A DNA stretch of 64,000 bases from the NCBI RefSeq assembly GCF_000422485.1, contig NZ_KE383855.1, forward strand, positions 25,078 to 89,077, given 5' to 3'. Positions 41,677 through 51,174 of this stretch are shown here, one piece after another. The notes under the pieces are model-generated. The model saw only the letters and a list, made by a program, of their open reading frames with translations. It had not been told where the DNA came from and did not search any database. The stretch is from Paenibacillus pasadenensis DSM 19293 (GTDB lineage Bacteria > Bacillota > Bacilli > Paenibacillales > Paenibacillaceae). Positions within the stretch are counted from its first letter, which is position 1; each line of letters opens with the position of its first letter. The position numbers and the translations under genes were made by a program.

Positions 41677-43185
41677 ATGAAGATGCTGAAAAGCAAGATT
41701 GTCCTGGTGGCGGGCGCTTTGATGCTCGTCGTCCAGATTCCAGGAGCGTGGGCGACTTCCGCGCCGCTCGATTCCATCCAGATCTGCGTCAGCGGCACCG
41801 GCCAGATGAGCCTGCTCGCTCCAGGCAGCAGCTGCGCTTCGGGCCAGACGGCCTACAAGCTCAGCCTGAAAGGCGACCAGGGACCGGTCGGTCCAAGGGG
41901 AGCGCAAGGACCGGCGGGCGCGCAAGGAACGAAGGGCGAGACCGGGGATGCGGGACCTGCCGGCCCGCAAGGGCCGCAGGGCGAGAAGGGCGAGAAAGGT
42001 GAGAAAGGCGAGAAGGGCGAGCCGGGAGCGGCGGGAGAAGCCGGAGCGCAAGGCTTGCCGGGAGTAAAGGGAGAGCCGGGAGAGCCAGGTCCGCAAGGCG
42101 AGAAGGGGGAGCCAGGTCCGCAAGGGCTGCAGGGCGAGAAAGGCGAGCCGGGCGCCGCTGGAGCAGCCGGACCGGTTGGTCCGCAGGGGCCGAAAGGGGA
42201 CGCCGGAGCGGCCGGGCTGACGGGACCGCAAGGGCCGCAAGGACCGGCCGGGGCGACGGGACCGCAAGGACCGCAAGGACCGCAAGGGCCGGCCGGCGAC
42301 AGCGGCGCCTACGGCGACGGCTCGGCCGGAGCGCTGAACGTGCCCGCCGGCCAGTCGCTGGATTGGGTGAATTCTCCGGGCGCTTATGCGAGCGGCAACC
42401 TGCAGTTTACCAACGTCACGATTTCAGGGAATCTGCTCGTACCGAGCGGCACAATCATCCGCGCTACGGGGGACATCAAAATAACAGGCGCCATCACGGT
42501 GCAGACCGGAGCGGGCAACGCCAATCCGTACAGCCCTCATCCCGGCGTCTCGCTGTCGGCGGCAGGTCCTGGAGTCGGCGGCAAAGGGCTGTCCTCGATC
42601 GCTGCGGCCCGGATTACGCTGCCTGAGGCGGCGGCAGGTGGCGCGGGCAGCCGAAGCGCGGCGGCCAGCGGCGGCGAAGGAGGCGGAGCCATCGTCCTGA
42701 TCGCCCAGGGGAGCCTGGATGTGGCGAGCGGCGCGGTCATCAACGCCAGCGGAGCCAACGGGATGAATCCAGGCGTCCCCGGCCAGGGCATCCCAGGGGG
42801 CGGCGGAGGAGCCGGAGGAATCGTCGTGCTCGGCTCGAAAGGCCTTTTGACCGTGAACGGCGTGATCTTGGCGAACGGAGGAGCCGGCGCTTCCGGCTTC
42901 GACGGCAACGGCGGCGACGCCGAAGGCGGCGGAGGAGGCGGGGGCGGCGGCATCGTGCACCTGATCTCGGCGAACCCGCTGGCCATTACGGGCCAAATCT
43001 ACTGCAATGGCGGAGGGGCAGGAGCGATGGCGGGATCGTCGCCGTCTGTCAACGCCGGCGGAGGCGGCGGCGCGTCCGGCGGCAATGGCGGGGCCGGAGG
43101 CTCCACAAGCAGCTTCGCGGCGCGCAACGGCGACGCCGGGCGGCTGATTCAGACGGTCGTGCCTTCGCCGGAGAAACTGTTCTAA
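41677..43185 (+). CDS. Collagen-like (Gly-X-Y) secreted protein
   Basis: 502 residues. Signal peptide of about 26 residues (ending GAWATSA), then a short head with two Cys. An unbroken Gly-X-Y region follows from about residue 70 to 210, with repeated [12 protein letters not shown] and GEPG triplets typical of bacterial triple helices. A Gly/Ala/Ser-rich C-terminal domain contains poly-Gly runs and strand-like repeats ([25 protein letters not shown]). Collagen-like proteins in Bacillales occur on exosporium filaments and cell surfaces. No SLH or LPXTG anchor is seen, so it may be held by the adjacent SLH protein. Confidence 0.93.
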   Translation: MKMLKSKIVLVAGALMLVVQIPGAWATSAPLDSIQICVSGTGQMSLLAPGSSCASGQTAYKLSLKGDQGPVGPRGAQGPAGAQGTKGETGDAGPAGPQGPQGEKGEKGEKGEKGEPGAAGEAGAQGLPGVKGEPGEPGPQGEKGEPGPQGLQGEKGEPGAAGAAGPVGPQGPKGDAGAAGLTGPQGPQGPAGATGPQGPQGPQGPAGDSGAYGDGSAGALNVPAGQSLDWVNSPGAYASGNLQFTNVTISGNLLVPSGTIIRATGDIKITGAITVQTGAGNANPYSPHPGVSLSAAGPGVGGKGLSSIAAARITLPEAAAGGAGSRSAAASGGEGGGAIVLIAQGSLDVASGAVINASGANGMNPGVPGQGIPGGGGGAGGIVVLGSKGLLTVNGVILANGGAGASGFDGNGGDAEGGGGGGGGGIVHLISANPLAITGQIYCNGGGAGAMAGSSPSVNAGGGGGASGGNGGAGGSTSSFAARNGDAGRLIQTVVPSPEKLF

Positions 43186-43212
43186 ACGCGCGAAGGAGCG
43201 TGCCCGAATAGC

Positions 43213-43264
43213 AAAGGGGCAGCCCCCAGGTCCGATTCATCGGCCTTTGGGGCTGCCCTTTTTG
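43213..43264. terminator. Terminator between collagen-like gene and histidine kinase
   Basis: Stem GGGCAGCCCC / GGGGCTGCCC with T tail on the plus strand and A-rich lead on the other, so it may serve both convergent genes. Confidence 0.85.
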
Positions 43265-43298
43265 CTGCTCGTACGAAATCTCTTCACCGTCGCCGCCG

Positions 43299-44201
43299 CT
43301 AGGCCAGCCGCCACTCGCAGGTCAGCTCCAGCTCGTCGCCTTCCATCCTGGCGCTCAGGGTGCCGCCCATCTTGACCATCAGCCCGCGGGCGATGGACAG
43401 GCCGAGGCCGGAGCTCGACCCGGAGCGGGACGCATCGGCCATGTAGAACCGGTTGAACAGCAGCTCCGGGTCGGTGCCGAGCAGCTGCGGCGCGCGGTTG
43501 CGGAGGCGGAGCGCCGCGACCCCTCCGTCTGCCGTCAGGGCGATCTCGATCCGTCCCGAGGCGTGCCGGATCATGTTCAGCGTCAGGTTCTCCATGACGC
43601 GGCGCACCGCGGACTCGTCCGCGCGGATGACGAGCGGCCGCTCGGTCAGCTCGAAGGCGGGCTCCAGCCCCTTTTCCTCCATCGCGTCGTAGAAGCCCAT
43701 CAGAATCTCGGGGACGAGCGTGTCGAGCCGGAGCCGCTCCGGCTTCAGCGCATAGTCGGCGGAGTCGATCCTCGACAGCTCGTAGAAGTCATCCAGCAGC
43801 GACTTCAGCCGTACGGCGCGCTTGCGGATGATGGCGACCGCTTCCCGGCGCTCGTCCCCGCCGAGGCCCTCCCGCTCCAGCAGCTGGATGTAGCCGGATA
43901 TGGACGTCAGCGGCGTGCGCAGGTCATGCGAGATGTTGGCGACGGCCTGGCGGAGCTCGTCCTCCGTGCGACGCCGCTCGGCATGCGCCTGGACGATGAG
44001 GCCGGTGTGGCGGTTGATCTCCGCGGCCAGCGCCTCCAGCGCGCGGTCCGGCCCGCCGATGACGGCTTGGCCGGACACCTCGCCGTCGTTGTAGCGGCGC
44101 AGATGGCGGGCGAGGGAACGCACTTCCTTGCGCATCCGCAGCAGCCGGAGCAGGCAGAGTGCGGCCAGGCCCAAGGACAGGGTGATCAGGACGGCCGTCA
44201 T
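43299..44201 (-). CDS. Sensor histidine kinase
   Basis: 300 residues. One N-terminal hydrophobic segment, then a short linker and HisKA with the phospho-acceptor His in VANISHDLRTPLTSISGYIQLLE. The ATP-binding domain follows, with N-box LTLNMIRHASG and G-box SGLGLSIARGL. The very short or absent outer domain means it probably senses within the membrane or through the partner ABC exporter, as BceS-like kinases do. It closes an operon of response regulator, ABC ATPase, ABC permease and kinase. Confidence 0.93.
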   Translation of the reverse strand: MTAVLITLSLGLAALCLLRLLRMRKEVRSLARHLRRYNDGEVSGQAVIGGPDRALEALAAEINRHTGLIVQAHAERRRTEDELRQAVANISHDLRTPLTSISGYIQLLEREGLGGDERREAVAIIRKRAVRLKSLLDDFYELSRIDSADYALKPERLRLDTLVPEILMGFYDAMEEKGLEPAFELTERPLVIRADESAVRRVMENLTLNMIRHASGRIEIALTADGGVAALRLRNRAPQLLGTDPELLFNRFYMADASRSGSSSGLGLSIARGLMVKMGGTLSARMEGDELELTCEWRLA

Positions 44202-44225
44202 GAGCTGCCTCCTCCTTTTTATGAG

Positions 44226-44996
44226 CTAGCGGATTTCCTTGCGCTCGAAGACGGCGATGCCGATGCCGACGAAGGCGGCGGCGACGAGCAGCGGGACATA
44301 GATCGACTGCGCGAGCTGCGCGGAGCCCATCGCCGGATCGGCATAGGTGTTGATCAGATGGAAGATGGAGTGCCGGTACATCGTTTCGACGAACGGGATG
44401 AACTTGCCGATCATGCCATACAGGCCGTCCGCGAAGAAATAGAAGACGAACAGGGCGCCGATCGTCTTGCCGCTGTCGGTCAGCGCGGTCGCCACCGCTC
44501 CGGTCACGGCGGCGAACGCCGCGGACAGCGTGATCGTCACGAGCAGCGAGCGCCAGGCGTAGTCCGCCGCGGACGCTCCGCCCGGCAGCTCGCCGACGCC
44601 CATGAGCGCGGAGCCGAGCGCGAAGATGACCGCCGGAAAGATCAGCGAGACGAGCGCCGAGCCGCCGATGAAGACGAGCAGCTTGGCGGCGATGAAGCGG
44701 CTGCGGCCATAGCCGGAAGCGGCGCCGCGCTTGATCGTGCCGGCGCTGTATTCGCTGGAGATGAAAAATCCGGCCAGCACGCACAGCCCGATCTTGATGA
44801 CGTAGTTGTTGCCTCCCATCGCCATGGCCAGCAGGTCGAGCCCGCTGACCGCGCTCAGCGTCCCGCCGCCGTTCGATTCGTCGTAGTACGCCATCAGGAC
44901 GTAGGCGATGCCCGATGCGGCCAGCACGGCCGCGAGCAGCCAGAGGGAGCGGTTGCGGAGCAGCTTGTAGCTTTCGGAGCGCAGCAGGTTAAGCAT
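44226..44996 (-). CDS. ABC-2 type transporter permease
   Basis: 256 residues with about six hydrophobic segments and the ABC-2 pattern FFISSEYSAGTIKRGAASGYGRSRF near the second. Its start overlaps the end of the ATPase gene. It likely exports or detoxifies a membrane-active compound such as a peptide antibiotic, judged from the two-component neighbours. Confidence 0.9.
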   Translation of the reverse strand: MLNLLRSESYKLLRNRSLWLLAAVLAASGIAYVLMAYYDESNGGGTLSAVSGLDLLAMAMGGNNYVIKIGLCVLAGFFISSEYSAGTIKRGAASGYGRSRFIAAKLLVFIGGSALVSLIFPAVIFALGSALMGVGELPGGASAADYAWRSLLVTITLSAAFAAVTGAVATALTDSGKTIGALFVFYFFADGLYGMIGKFIPFVETMYRHSIFHLINTYADPAMGSAQLAQSIYVPLLVAAAFVGIGIAVFERKEIR

Positions 44997-45912
44997 GATT
45001 GCCGCCTCCGATCCGCGAGGCGAAGTAGCTTTCGAGATCCTCGCCTATCGGCATGAGCTGCTCGAGCTCCAGTCCGCCGGCGACGAGCGCCGAGGCGACG
45101 GCGGCCGGCCGGTCGAGATGCGCGTACAGCCGGATGCTGCCGTCCGCGGCCACCTCGAATTCCCGGGTCGCGAGCTCGCGCTCGAGCACGACGGCCGCGC
45201 GCTCCGGCAGATTTACTTTGATATGGATGAACTGGCGGCAGCGCTCCTGCAGCTCCCGGCTCGTCAGCTGCTCCAGCAGCCGGCCCTGGTGGATGATGCC
45301 GTAGTGCGTGGCCAGCAGATGGAGCTCGCTCAGGATGTGGCTGGAGATGAGGATCGTAATCCCGCTCTCCCGGTTCAGCCGCGTGAGCAGCTCGCGCATC
45401 TCGACGACGCCCATCGGATCGAGTCCGTTGGTCGGCTCGTCGAGGATGAGCAGCTCCGGCTGCCCGAGCAGCGCGACGCCGAGCGCCAGCCGCTGCTTCA
45501 TGCCGAGCGAGAACGCCCGCGCCTTCTTGCGTCCGGTGCCGGACAGGCCGACCAGCTCGAGGGTGCGGCGGACGCTGTCCCGGCCGGGGACGCCCTGCTG
45601 CAGCCGGTGCGCCTCCAGATTCTCGGCGGCGGTGAGCTGCGGGTAGAGCGCGGGGCTCTCGATGGATACCCCCATGCGCCGGCGCGCCTGCACGAGCTCG
45701 GAGCCGCTCGCGGCTCCGAACAGCTCGACCGATCCGGATGTCGGGAACGCGAGTCCCGTCACGAGCTTCATGAGCGTCGACTTGCCGGCTCCGTTCTGCC
45801 CGATGAAGCCGTAGATCGCGCCTTTGCGGACCGTCATGTCCGCATGGTCGAGCGCGATCTGCTTGCCGTACTGCTTGGTCAATTGATGCGTCCTCAGGAC
45901 GTATTCCTGCAT
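44989..45912 (-). CDS. ABC exporter ATPase (BcrA/DrrA-like)
   Basis: 307 residues from ATG 45912, which has AGGAGG upstream. Walker A GQNGAGKST, signature FSLGMKQRLALGVAL, Walker B LLILDEPTNGLD, switch His in ISSHILSELHLLA. The C-terminal extension is typical of bacitracin- and antibiotic-export ATPases. It pairs with the ABC-2 permease, whose start it overlaps. Confidence 0.93.
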   Translation of the reverse strand: MQEYVLRTHQLTKQYGKQIALDHADMTVRKGAIYGFIGQNGAGKSTLMKLVTGLAFPTSGSVELFGAASGSELVQARRRMGVSIESPALYPQLTAAENLEAHRLQQGVPGRDSVRRTLELVGLSGTGRKKARAFSLGMKQRLALGVALLGQPELLILDEPTNGLDPMGVVEMRELLTRLNRESGITILISSHILSELHLLATHYGIIHQGRLLEQLTSRELQERCRQFIHIKVNLPERAAVVLERELATREFEVAADGSIRLYAHLDRPAAVASALVAGGLELEQLMPIGEDLESYFASRIGGGNHA

Positions 45913-46004
45913 GATTGCCTCAGCCTCCTGTTCCCTGATCGGGTCATAGCTCAAGCATAGAGGCCGTTTCGTAAGCGTTCGTAAAGCCGATCCATAAGAA
46001 AGGC

Positions 46005-46703
46005 TTAAGTTTTGAGCCGGTAGCCCATGCCCCAGATCGTCTCGATGTACTCTTCCTCCGGATTGCCCTTGGCCAGCTTGCTCCGCAGATGGCTGATATG
46101 CACGCCGACGACGTTGTCGCCTCCGCCGAGGAATTCCTCGCCCCAGACGCTTTCGAACAGGTTCGCCTTGGTGAAAAGCTTCCTTGGAGAAGCCATCAGC
46201 AGCGCGATGATGTCGAACTCGCGCGCCGTCAGCGCAAGCTCGGTCCCTCCCGCCGTCAGCGTCCGGGCCTCGGGGTCGAGCTCCAGGTCCTTATGCCGCA
46301 GCGGCGGCCGCGGGCCCGGCTGCTGCGGCAGGCGGCGATGGCGCCGGAGCACCGACTCGACGCGGGCCGATACCTCCTCGAGGTCGAACGGCTTGGTGAT
46401 GTAGTCGTCCGCGCCGGTCCGCAGCGCGGAGATCTTGGGCTCGCGCCCGTCCCGCGCGGAGATGACGATGACGGGGCAGCCGTGCCGCGCGCTGATCGTC
46501 TCCAGCAGCTCCTCGCCCCGCTTGCCCGGCAGCATCAGGTCGAGCAGCACGAGCGCCCACGGCCGCTGCTCGAGGTACAGCAGCGCCTCCGTGCCGGAGT
46601 AGGCCGGCTGGGGGTCATGCCCGTCCTTGCGCAGCACGCCGCACAGCAGCCGGCTGATGTCGTCGTCGTCCTCGACGACGAGGATGGACAGCTTGTCCGC
46701 CAT
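46005..46703 (-). CDS. OmpR-family response regulator
   Basis: 232 residues. The receiver domain has the acidic pair in VVEDDDD and the phospho-acceptor Asp in LVLLDLMLPG, with Thr/Lys switch residues in VISAR and DDYITKPFD. The C-terminal winged helix reads LTAREFDIIALLM and VGVHISHLRSKLA. It heads the operon containing the ABC exporter and the kinase and presumably controls it. Confidence 0.95.
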   Translation of the reverse strand: MADKLSILVVEDDDDISRLLCGVLRKDGHDPQPAYSGTEALLYLEQRPWALVLLDLMLPGKRGEELLETISARHGCPVIVISARDGREPKISALRTGADDYITKPFDLEEVSARVESVLRRHRRLPQQPGPRPPLRHKDLELDPEARTLTAGGTELALTAREFDIIALLMASPRKLFTKANLFESVWGEEFLGGGDNVVGVHISHLRSKLAKGNPEEEYIETIWGMGYRLKT

Positions 46704-46716
46704 CGGTCTCCTCCTC

Positions 46717-47700
46717 TCATTCGAACTCGCGGAAATCGCCGCTCAGCACCGCCGTCAGCATCCGGTAGAACAGGCCGTAGTCGGCCTCCAGGCACACCTC
46801 GGCGCTTGTCCGCTCGCCGCCGGTCCAGGCCGGCGTATTTTCGGGCGCGGGCCGCGTATCGACGGCGCTGAAGCCGCGGTTCGCCTCGCTCTGGCACTCG
46901 ATCTCCACCTGGCAGCGCTGCGAGCGCTGCATCAGCTCCGGACGGATCGCCATCGCCATCGTGACGGAGTCGGGATGGGTGACGCCGTCGAGGCCGTTGG
47001 CGCGGTTGAAGGCGAGCGCCTTGCGGTTGACCTGGCGGTAGAAGCGGGCGGTCGGCGTGTCGATCGCCTGCAGGCGGTCGAGATCCTCGCCGCCGACGAG
47101 CGCGTTGCGGCAGCAGATGTCCCAGCCGATCATGACGATCGGGAAGCCCGCCTGGAACACGATCCGGGCCGCCTCGGGATCAACGTAGAAATTGAATTCG
47201 GCCGTCGCCGTGATGTTGCCCCGGAAGTGGCAGCTGCCGCCCATGACCCACACCTTCTTGACCTTGCGGACGATGGACGGATCGAGCATATAAGCGACGG
47301 CGAGGTTCGTGAGCGGGCCGTGGGCGACGAGCTCCAGCTCGCCCGGATGCTCGCTGAGCAGCCGGACGATCGCGTTCGCGGCATGCTCGGCCTCGGCGCG
47401 ATGCCGGGGCGGCGGAAAGCTCGACTCGCCCATGCCGTCCGCGCCGTGGACGTAGGCCGCCTGCACGAGCGGCCGCAGCAGCGGCCGGTCGCAGCCTTGG
47501 TAGACCGGCACCTCGCCGCCGCGGCCCGCCGTCTCGACTGTCGTCAGCGCGTTGGCCGTGCATTGCTCGACAGGGATGTTGCCCATGACGGTCGTGATCG
47601 CCTCGATGCGCACGCCGGGCCAGAGCAGGCCCATCAGCAGCGACGTGACGTCGTCGCCGGCGGTGTCGGTATCGACGATCAGTCGGAGATTCGGATTCAT
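46717..47700 (-). CDS. Inosine-uridine preferring nucleoside hydrolase
   Basis: 327 residues. The N-terminal calcium-binding signature [12 protein letters not shown] is present in an IUNH-like fold. Further marks are [47 protein letters not shown] and a late HPD motif for the metal site. It cleaves ribonucleosides to base and ribose. It ends 13 bp before the response regulator start, in the same direction, so read-through is possible. Confidence 0.93.
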   Translation of the reverse strand: [327 protein letters not shown]

Positions 47701-47915
47701 GAAGAGACCACCCTTTGCTTGTAGGTTGAAGCGGGCTTGCCTGGCCGGCCCGCCCGCAGGCGGCCGGAATCAGGGGGAAAGCCGCGCCTTCTTTCCACAA
47801 GGATACCATGCTTTGCGCTTCGGACCGAAACCTGCGGCGAGCGGCTCCTGCTCGATGAGCCGGAACCCGTCGCAGCTGGCGGCCCGCATGGCCGGCATGG
47901 CCGGAGGCGGGCGCT

Positions 47916-49148
47916 TCAGCTTGGCTGGCGGCTAGACGGCGGCGATCCCGGCTTGCCGGTCCGCAGCCCCGTCGAGAGCACGAAGCAGAGCAGCAGCACG
48001 ACGCTCGCGAGCGCATACGGCATGGCGATATGGAGATCGAACAGCACGCCGGCGACGATCGGGCCGGCGATGTTGCCGAGGCTCGTGAAGGCCGAGTTCA
48101 AGCCGGCGACGTAGCCCTGCTCGGCGCCGGCGAGCTTGGACATCTGCGTGCTGATGGCCGGCCGCAGGATGTCGATCGCGAGGAAGACGACGAACGTCAC
48201 GGCGAAGATGAGCCAGAACGTATGCACGAACAGCGTCAGCAGGATGAAGACGCCGGCGAACAGCAGGCAGGTTGAGATGACGCGCTTTTCGCCGAACCGG
48301 TTCAGGATCCAGCCGAAGGCGGTCACCTGCACGACGGCGCCGGCGATGGAGCCGAACGTGATGATGAAGGCGATGTCCTTCGGCTCGAAGCCGAACCGGT
48401 GGTCGACGAACAGGCCGAACACCGTCTCGAAGTTGGCGAGGCCGAACGACAACGTGAAGACGACGATCAGGCTGAAGAAGTACGGCTCGCGGTGGGACGT
48501 CAGCAGCTGGCCGGCGAGGCCGCGCCGGCGGCCGTAGGAGGCGTCCGGAAGCTGCGCCGCGTATGCGGCTGCGTCCGGCTGCGCCGGCTTCGACTCGCGC
48601 AGCACGAACAGCGTGAGCGCCGCGGCGATCAGGCCGGCGACGCCGGCCGCATAGAACGGCACGCGCAGGCCGAACTCGGCGATGTAGCCGCCGATGCCGG
48701 GCCCGATGATGAAGCCGGTCGTGATCGCGGCGTTGATGTAGCCCATCCCGGCCGCGCGCTCCTCCTTGGTCGTCACGTCCGCGGCGTAGGCCATGACCGC
48801 CGGCATGATGAGCGCGGCGCTGACGCCGCCGAGCAGGCGCGAGGCGAACAGCAGCCAAGGCTGCTCGGCGAAGCCGAACAGCGCTTCGGATACGGCGAAG
48901 ACGGTCATGCCGATCACGATCAGCCGCTTGCGGCCGAACCGGTCGGAGAGCCGTCCCGCGAGCGGAGAGAACAGCAGCTGCGTCAGCGAGAAGGAAGCGA
49001 CGAGCAGGCCGACGAGGCTGCCGGAGATGCCGAGCAGCTCCATGAATTTCGGCATGATCGGGATGACGAGGCCGATGCCGGTGAAGACGATAAACAGGTT
49101 GAGCATGAGGAGCAGGATCGCTCCGCGGTTGCGCAGTAGAAGCGTCAT
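47916..49148 (-). CDS. MFS multidrug transporter (Bmr/NorA-like, 12 TM)
   Basis: 410 residues, about 12 hydrophobic segments. Motif A reads GRLSDRFGRKRLIVIGM and motif C-like FIIGPGIGGYIAEFG. The N-terminal VIPIMPKFMELLG is typical of DHA1 exporters. The TetR gene lies upstream in the same direction, with matching operator sequences before each, so the pump is probably induced by its substrates. Confidence 0.93.
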   Translation of the reverse strand: MTLLLRNRGAILLLMLNLFIVFTGIGLVIPIMPKFMELLGISGSLVGLLVASFSLTQLLFSPLAGRLSDRFGRKRLIVIGMTVFAVSEALFGFAEQPWLLFASRLLGGVSAALIMPAVMAYAADVTTKEERAAGMGYINAAITTGFIIGPGIGGYIAEFGLRVPFYAAGVAGLIAAALTLFVLRESKPAQPDAAAYAAQLPDASYGRRRGLAGQLLTSHREPYFFSLIVVFTLSFGLANFETVFGLFVDHRFGFEPKDIAFIITFGSIAGAVVQVTAFGWILNRFGEKRVISTCLLFAGVFILLTLFVHTFWLIFAVTFVVFLAIDILRPAISTQMSKLAGAEQGYVAGLNSAFTSLGNIAGPIVAGVLFDLHIAMPYALASVVLLLCFVLSTGLRTGKPGSPPSSRQPS

Positions 49149-49181
49149 GATGATGGTACCCCCTGATGGATTGCGAAAATC

Positions 49182-49195
49182 CTGAATATTCGTTC
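49182..49195. promoter_or_regulatory. TetR operator before MFS pump
   Basis: CTGAATATTCGTTC differs at one position from the reverse complement of the site at 49861-49876. It lies between the TetR and MFS genes. Confidence 0.6.
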
Positions 49196-49223
49196 TAGAA
49201 TATGGCGAAAAAAAGCGCGGCTG

Positions 49224-49823
49224 TTACCGAGCCGCTCCGGCGATTCCGTACAGGAACGCATCCATTCCGGCCCGATAGGCCGCGAGAGCCTTTTCCCGCG
49301 TCATGCGCTTGGCATGCTGGCTGAGGCCGTAGAGCAGGCTGTCCAGCAGGAGAGCCGCCGTCTCCACGTCCTGGACCGCGAACTCTCCGCTGTCGACGCC
49401 CTTTTGCAGCAGCTGGCGGTTGAACGCCAGATAGCCTTCCACGATGCCGTGCATTCGCTCTTCGACGCCGCTCGTCTTGTCGGACAGGTTGAAAAACTCG
49501 TCGACCGCCTTGGCCAGCGGGTGGCTCCACTGGTCGAGCGCGAGATGCTCGGCCATGCCGTACAGCTTGTCGGCCGCCGTCTCGTAGCGGGCTTCCTCGG
49601 CGAGCCAGTTGTCTTCCCATTCGCGGTTCCACTCGTCGAGCAGATGGAGGATGAGCCCTTCCTTGCTCTTGAAATGGTAGTAGATGTTGCCGGCGCTGCA
49701 GCCGGTCGCCTGGACGATCTCGTCGATCGACGTCGCCTTGTAGCCCTTTTGCACGAACAACGTCCGTGCGGCGTCGGCGATCCGTTTTTTCGTCTGCTCC
49801 GTCTGCTGCTGCTTCTTGTTCAA
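49224..49823 (-). CDS. TetR-family transcriptional regulator
   Basis: About 199 residues. The helix-turn-helix reads TSIDEIVQATGCSAGNIYYHFKSKEGLI. TTG 49823 is chosen as start because GGGGTGAGG precedes it and the domain begins right after; the frame stays open upstream to 49904, past the operator, which would add an unlikely leader. It probably represses itself and the MFS pump. Confidence 0.9.
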   Translation of the reverse strand: MNKKQQQTEQTKKRIADAARTLFVQKGYKATSIDEIVQATGCSAGNIYYHFKSKEGLILHLLDEWNREWEDNWLAEEARYETAADKLYGMAEHLALDQWSHPLAKAVDEFFNLSDKTSGVEERMHGIVEGYLAFNRQLLQKGVDSGEFAVQDVETAALLLDSLLYGLSQHAKRMTREKALAAYRAGMDAFLYGIAGAAR

Positions 49824-49860
49824 CTCGGCCTCACCCCGGTTTCCTAGCCTTGATCGTATC

Positions 49861-49876
49861 CTGAACGTATATTCAG
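49861..49876. promoter_or_regulatory. Palindromic operator upstream of TetR gene
   Basis: CTGAACGTATATTCAG has inverted half-sites CTGAA/TTCAG. A near copy lies before the MFS gene at 49182. Confidence 0.65.
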
Positions 49877-50016
49877 TATTATAGCGAGGAATGCCGCCTT
49901 CCACAACCGCTTCCGCAGGGGGAACGGCTGGAAACGAAGCCGCTCGGCCTTCTGCCGCCGCTCTTGCCTATTCTCCCGTGCGAGCCTATACTTCATGCAT
50001 CGAAGGGGGAACGGCA

Positions 50017-51174
50017 ATGGGTTACGTGCTTGTGCTTCTGGCCACGCTGGCCTGGAGCTTCGTCGGCGTGCTGGTCAAGACCGCTTCGCCGATGCTGGAC
50101 AGCTTCGCGATTTCGTTCGGCCGCTTTTTCTTCGGCGTGCTGTTTCTGGGAATCTATATGCTCGTGCGGGGCCGCGGGCTGCGGCTTCATCTGGCGCTCA
50201 AGTGGATCTGGATCGGCGGAGCGGCCAAAGCGGCCAACTACCTGTTCGAGAACGCCGCGATCACGCTCGGCTACTCGTACTCCAACATCCTGATCCCGCC
50301 GGTGCAGACGACGGCGATCCTGCTGTTCTCCGCCTGGCTGCTGCGCGAGCGCGTATCCGGCCGCGGCTGGACGGCCGCCGCGCTGCGCATGCTCGGCGTC
50401 GGCCTCATCGGCTGGAACGGCATGCCGCTGGAGCAGCTCGGCTCGGGCGGGCTGACGATGCTGCTGCTCGTGCTCGGAGGCACCGGGGCGGGGCTGCATG
50501 TCATCAGCCAGCGCCGCCTCGTCGGCGAGCTGGATTCCGGCAGCATGAACCTGTCGGCGTTCGCCGTCAGCGCGCTGCTGCTGGCGCCGTTGCCGCCGCT
50601 GCAGCCCGGCTGGGGCTTCGTCGGCGAGATGTCGCTTGCCGCATGGGCGGCGGTGCTCGCGCTCGGCCTCATTACCGGGCTCAGCTTTGTCTGGTTCGCG
50701 GAAGGGCTGAAGCGCGTGCCGCTCGCCGCGGCCGCGCTGCTCGGCAACGTGCAGGCGCTGTTCACGATGCTCTGGTCGGTGCTGTTCTTCGACGAGCCGA
50801 TGACGATCTACGTCGGGATCGGAGCGGCCGTGTTCATCGGCGGTCGGCTCCCCGCGGGCGACGCAGGCGAAGCTGGCCTGCGGGCCACACGGGCCTCGCG
50901 GGCCATACAGGCGACGCTGGCCTCGCTGGCCACACGGGCGACGCAGGCGATGCTGGCCTCGCACGGGCCACCCGGGCGACGCAGGCGAAGCTGGCCTCGC
51001 GGGCCACACGGGCGACGCCGGCCTGCGGGCTTCAGGCCGCCATCCAGAAGCGGATTAGGCCCAGCGCGGCGAATCCGAGCAGGATCGTCCCGCAGCCGAT
51101 GCCGGTCATCGCGCTCGAGGCGACGTTCAGCTTTCGCGCCAGCGGGACAGCGGCCAGGGCGACGGCGATCATGA
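50017..51174 (+). CDS. EamA/DMT-family transporter with repeat-disrupted C-terminus
   Basis: The first 275 residues are a ten-helix drug/metabolite transporter with two EamA units (LATLAWSFVGVLVKTASP at the start; LITGLSFVWFAEGLKRVPLAAAALLGNVQ in the second). ATG 50017 has GAAGGGGGAA upstream. After the tenth helix the frame enters a 9-bp repeat (50857-51030), then an Arg/Pro/Ser-rich tail of about 50 residues that overlaps the convergent membrane gene by more than 140 bp. The tail is unlike any EamA protein. The repeat reads as Gly-X-Y triplets in three successive frames, so indels have probably changed the ending; the third frame stops at 51057-51059. Confidence 0.8.
   Translation: MGYVLVLLATLAWSFVGVLVKTASPMLDSFAISFGRFFFGVLFLGIYMLVRGRGLRLHLALKWIWIGGAAKAANYLFENAAITLGYSYSNILIPPVQTTAILLFSAWLLRERVSGRGWTAAALRMLGVGLIGWNGMPLEQLGSGGLTMLLLVLGGTGAGLHVISQRRLVGELDSGSMNLSAFAVSALLLAPLPPLQPGWGFVGEMSLAAWAAVLALGLITGLSFVWFAEGLKRVPLAAAALLGNVQALFTMLWSVLFFDEPMTIYVGIGAAVFIGGRLPAGDAGEAGLRATRASRAIQATLASLATRATQAMLASHGPPGRRRRSWPRGPHGRRRPAGFRPPSRSGLGPARRIRAGSSRSRCRSSRSRRRSAFAPAGQRPGRRRS
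50857..51030 (+). repeat. 9-bp tandem repeat at end of EamA gene
   Basis: About 19 imperfect 9-mers of the type GGCGACGCA, GGCGAAGCT, GGCCTCGCG and GGCCACACG. Read in the right frame each encodes Gly-Asp-Ala, Gly-Glu-Ala, Gly-Leu-Ala or Gly-His-Thr. Two breaks move the Gly-X-Y register between frames. Confidence 0.85.
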
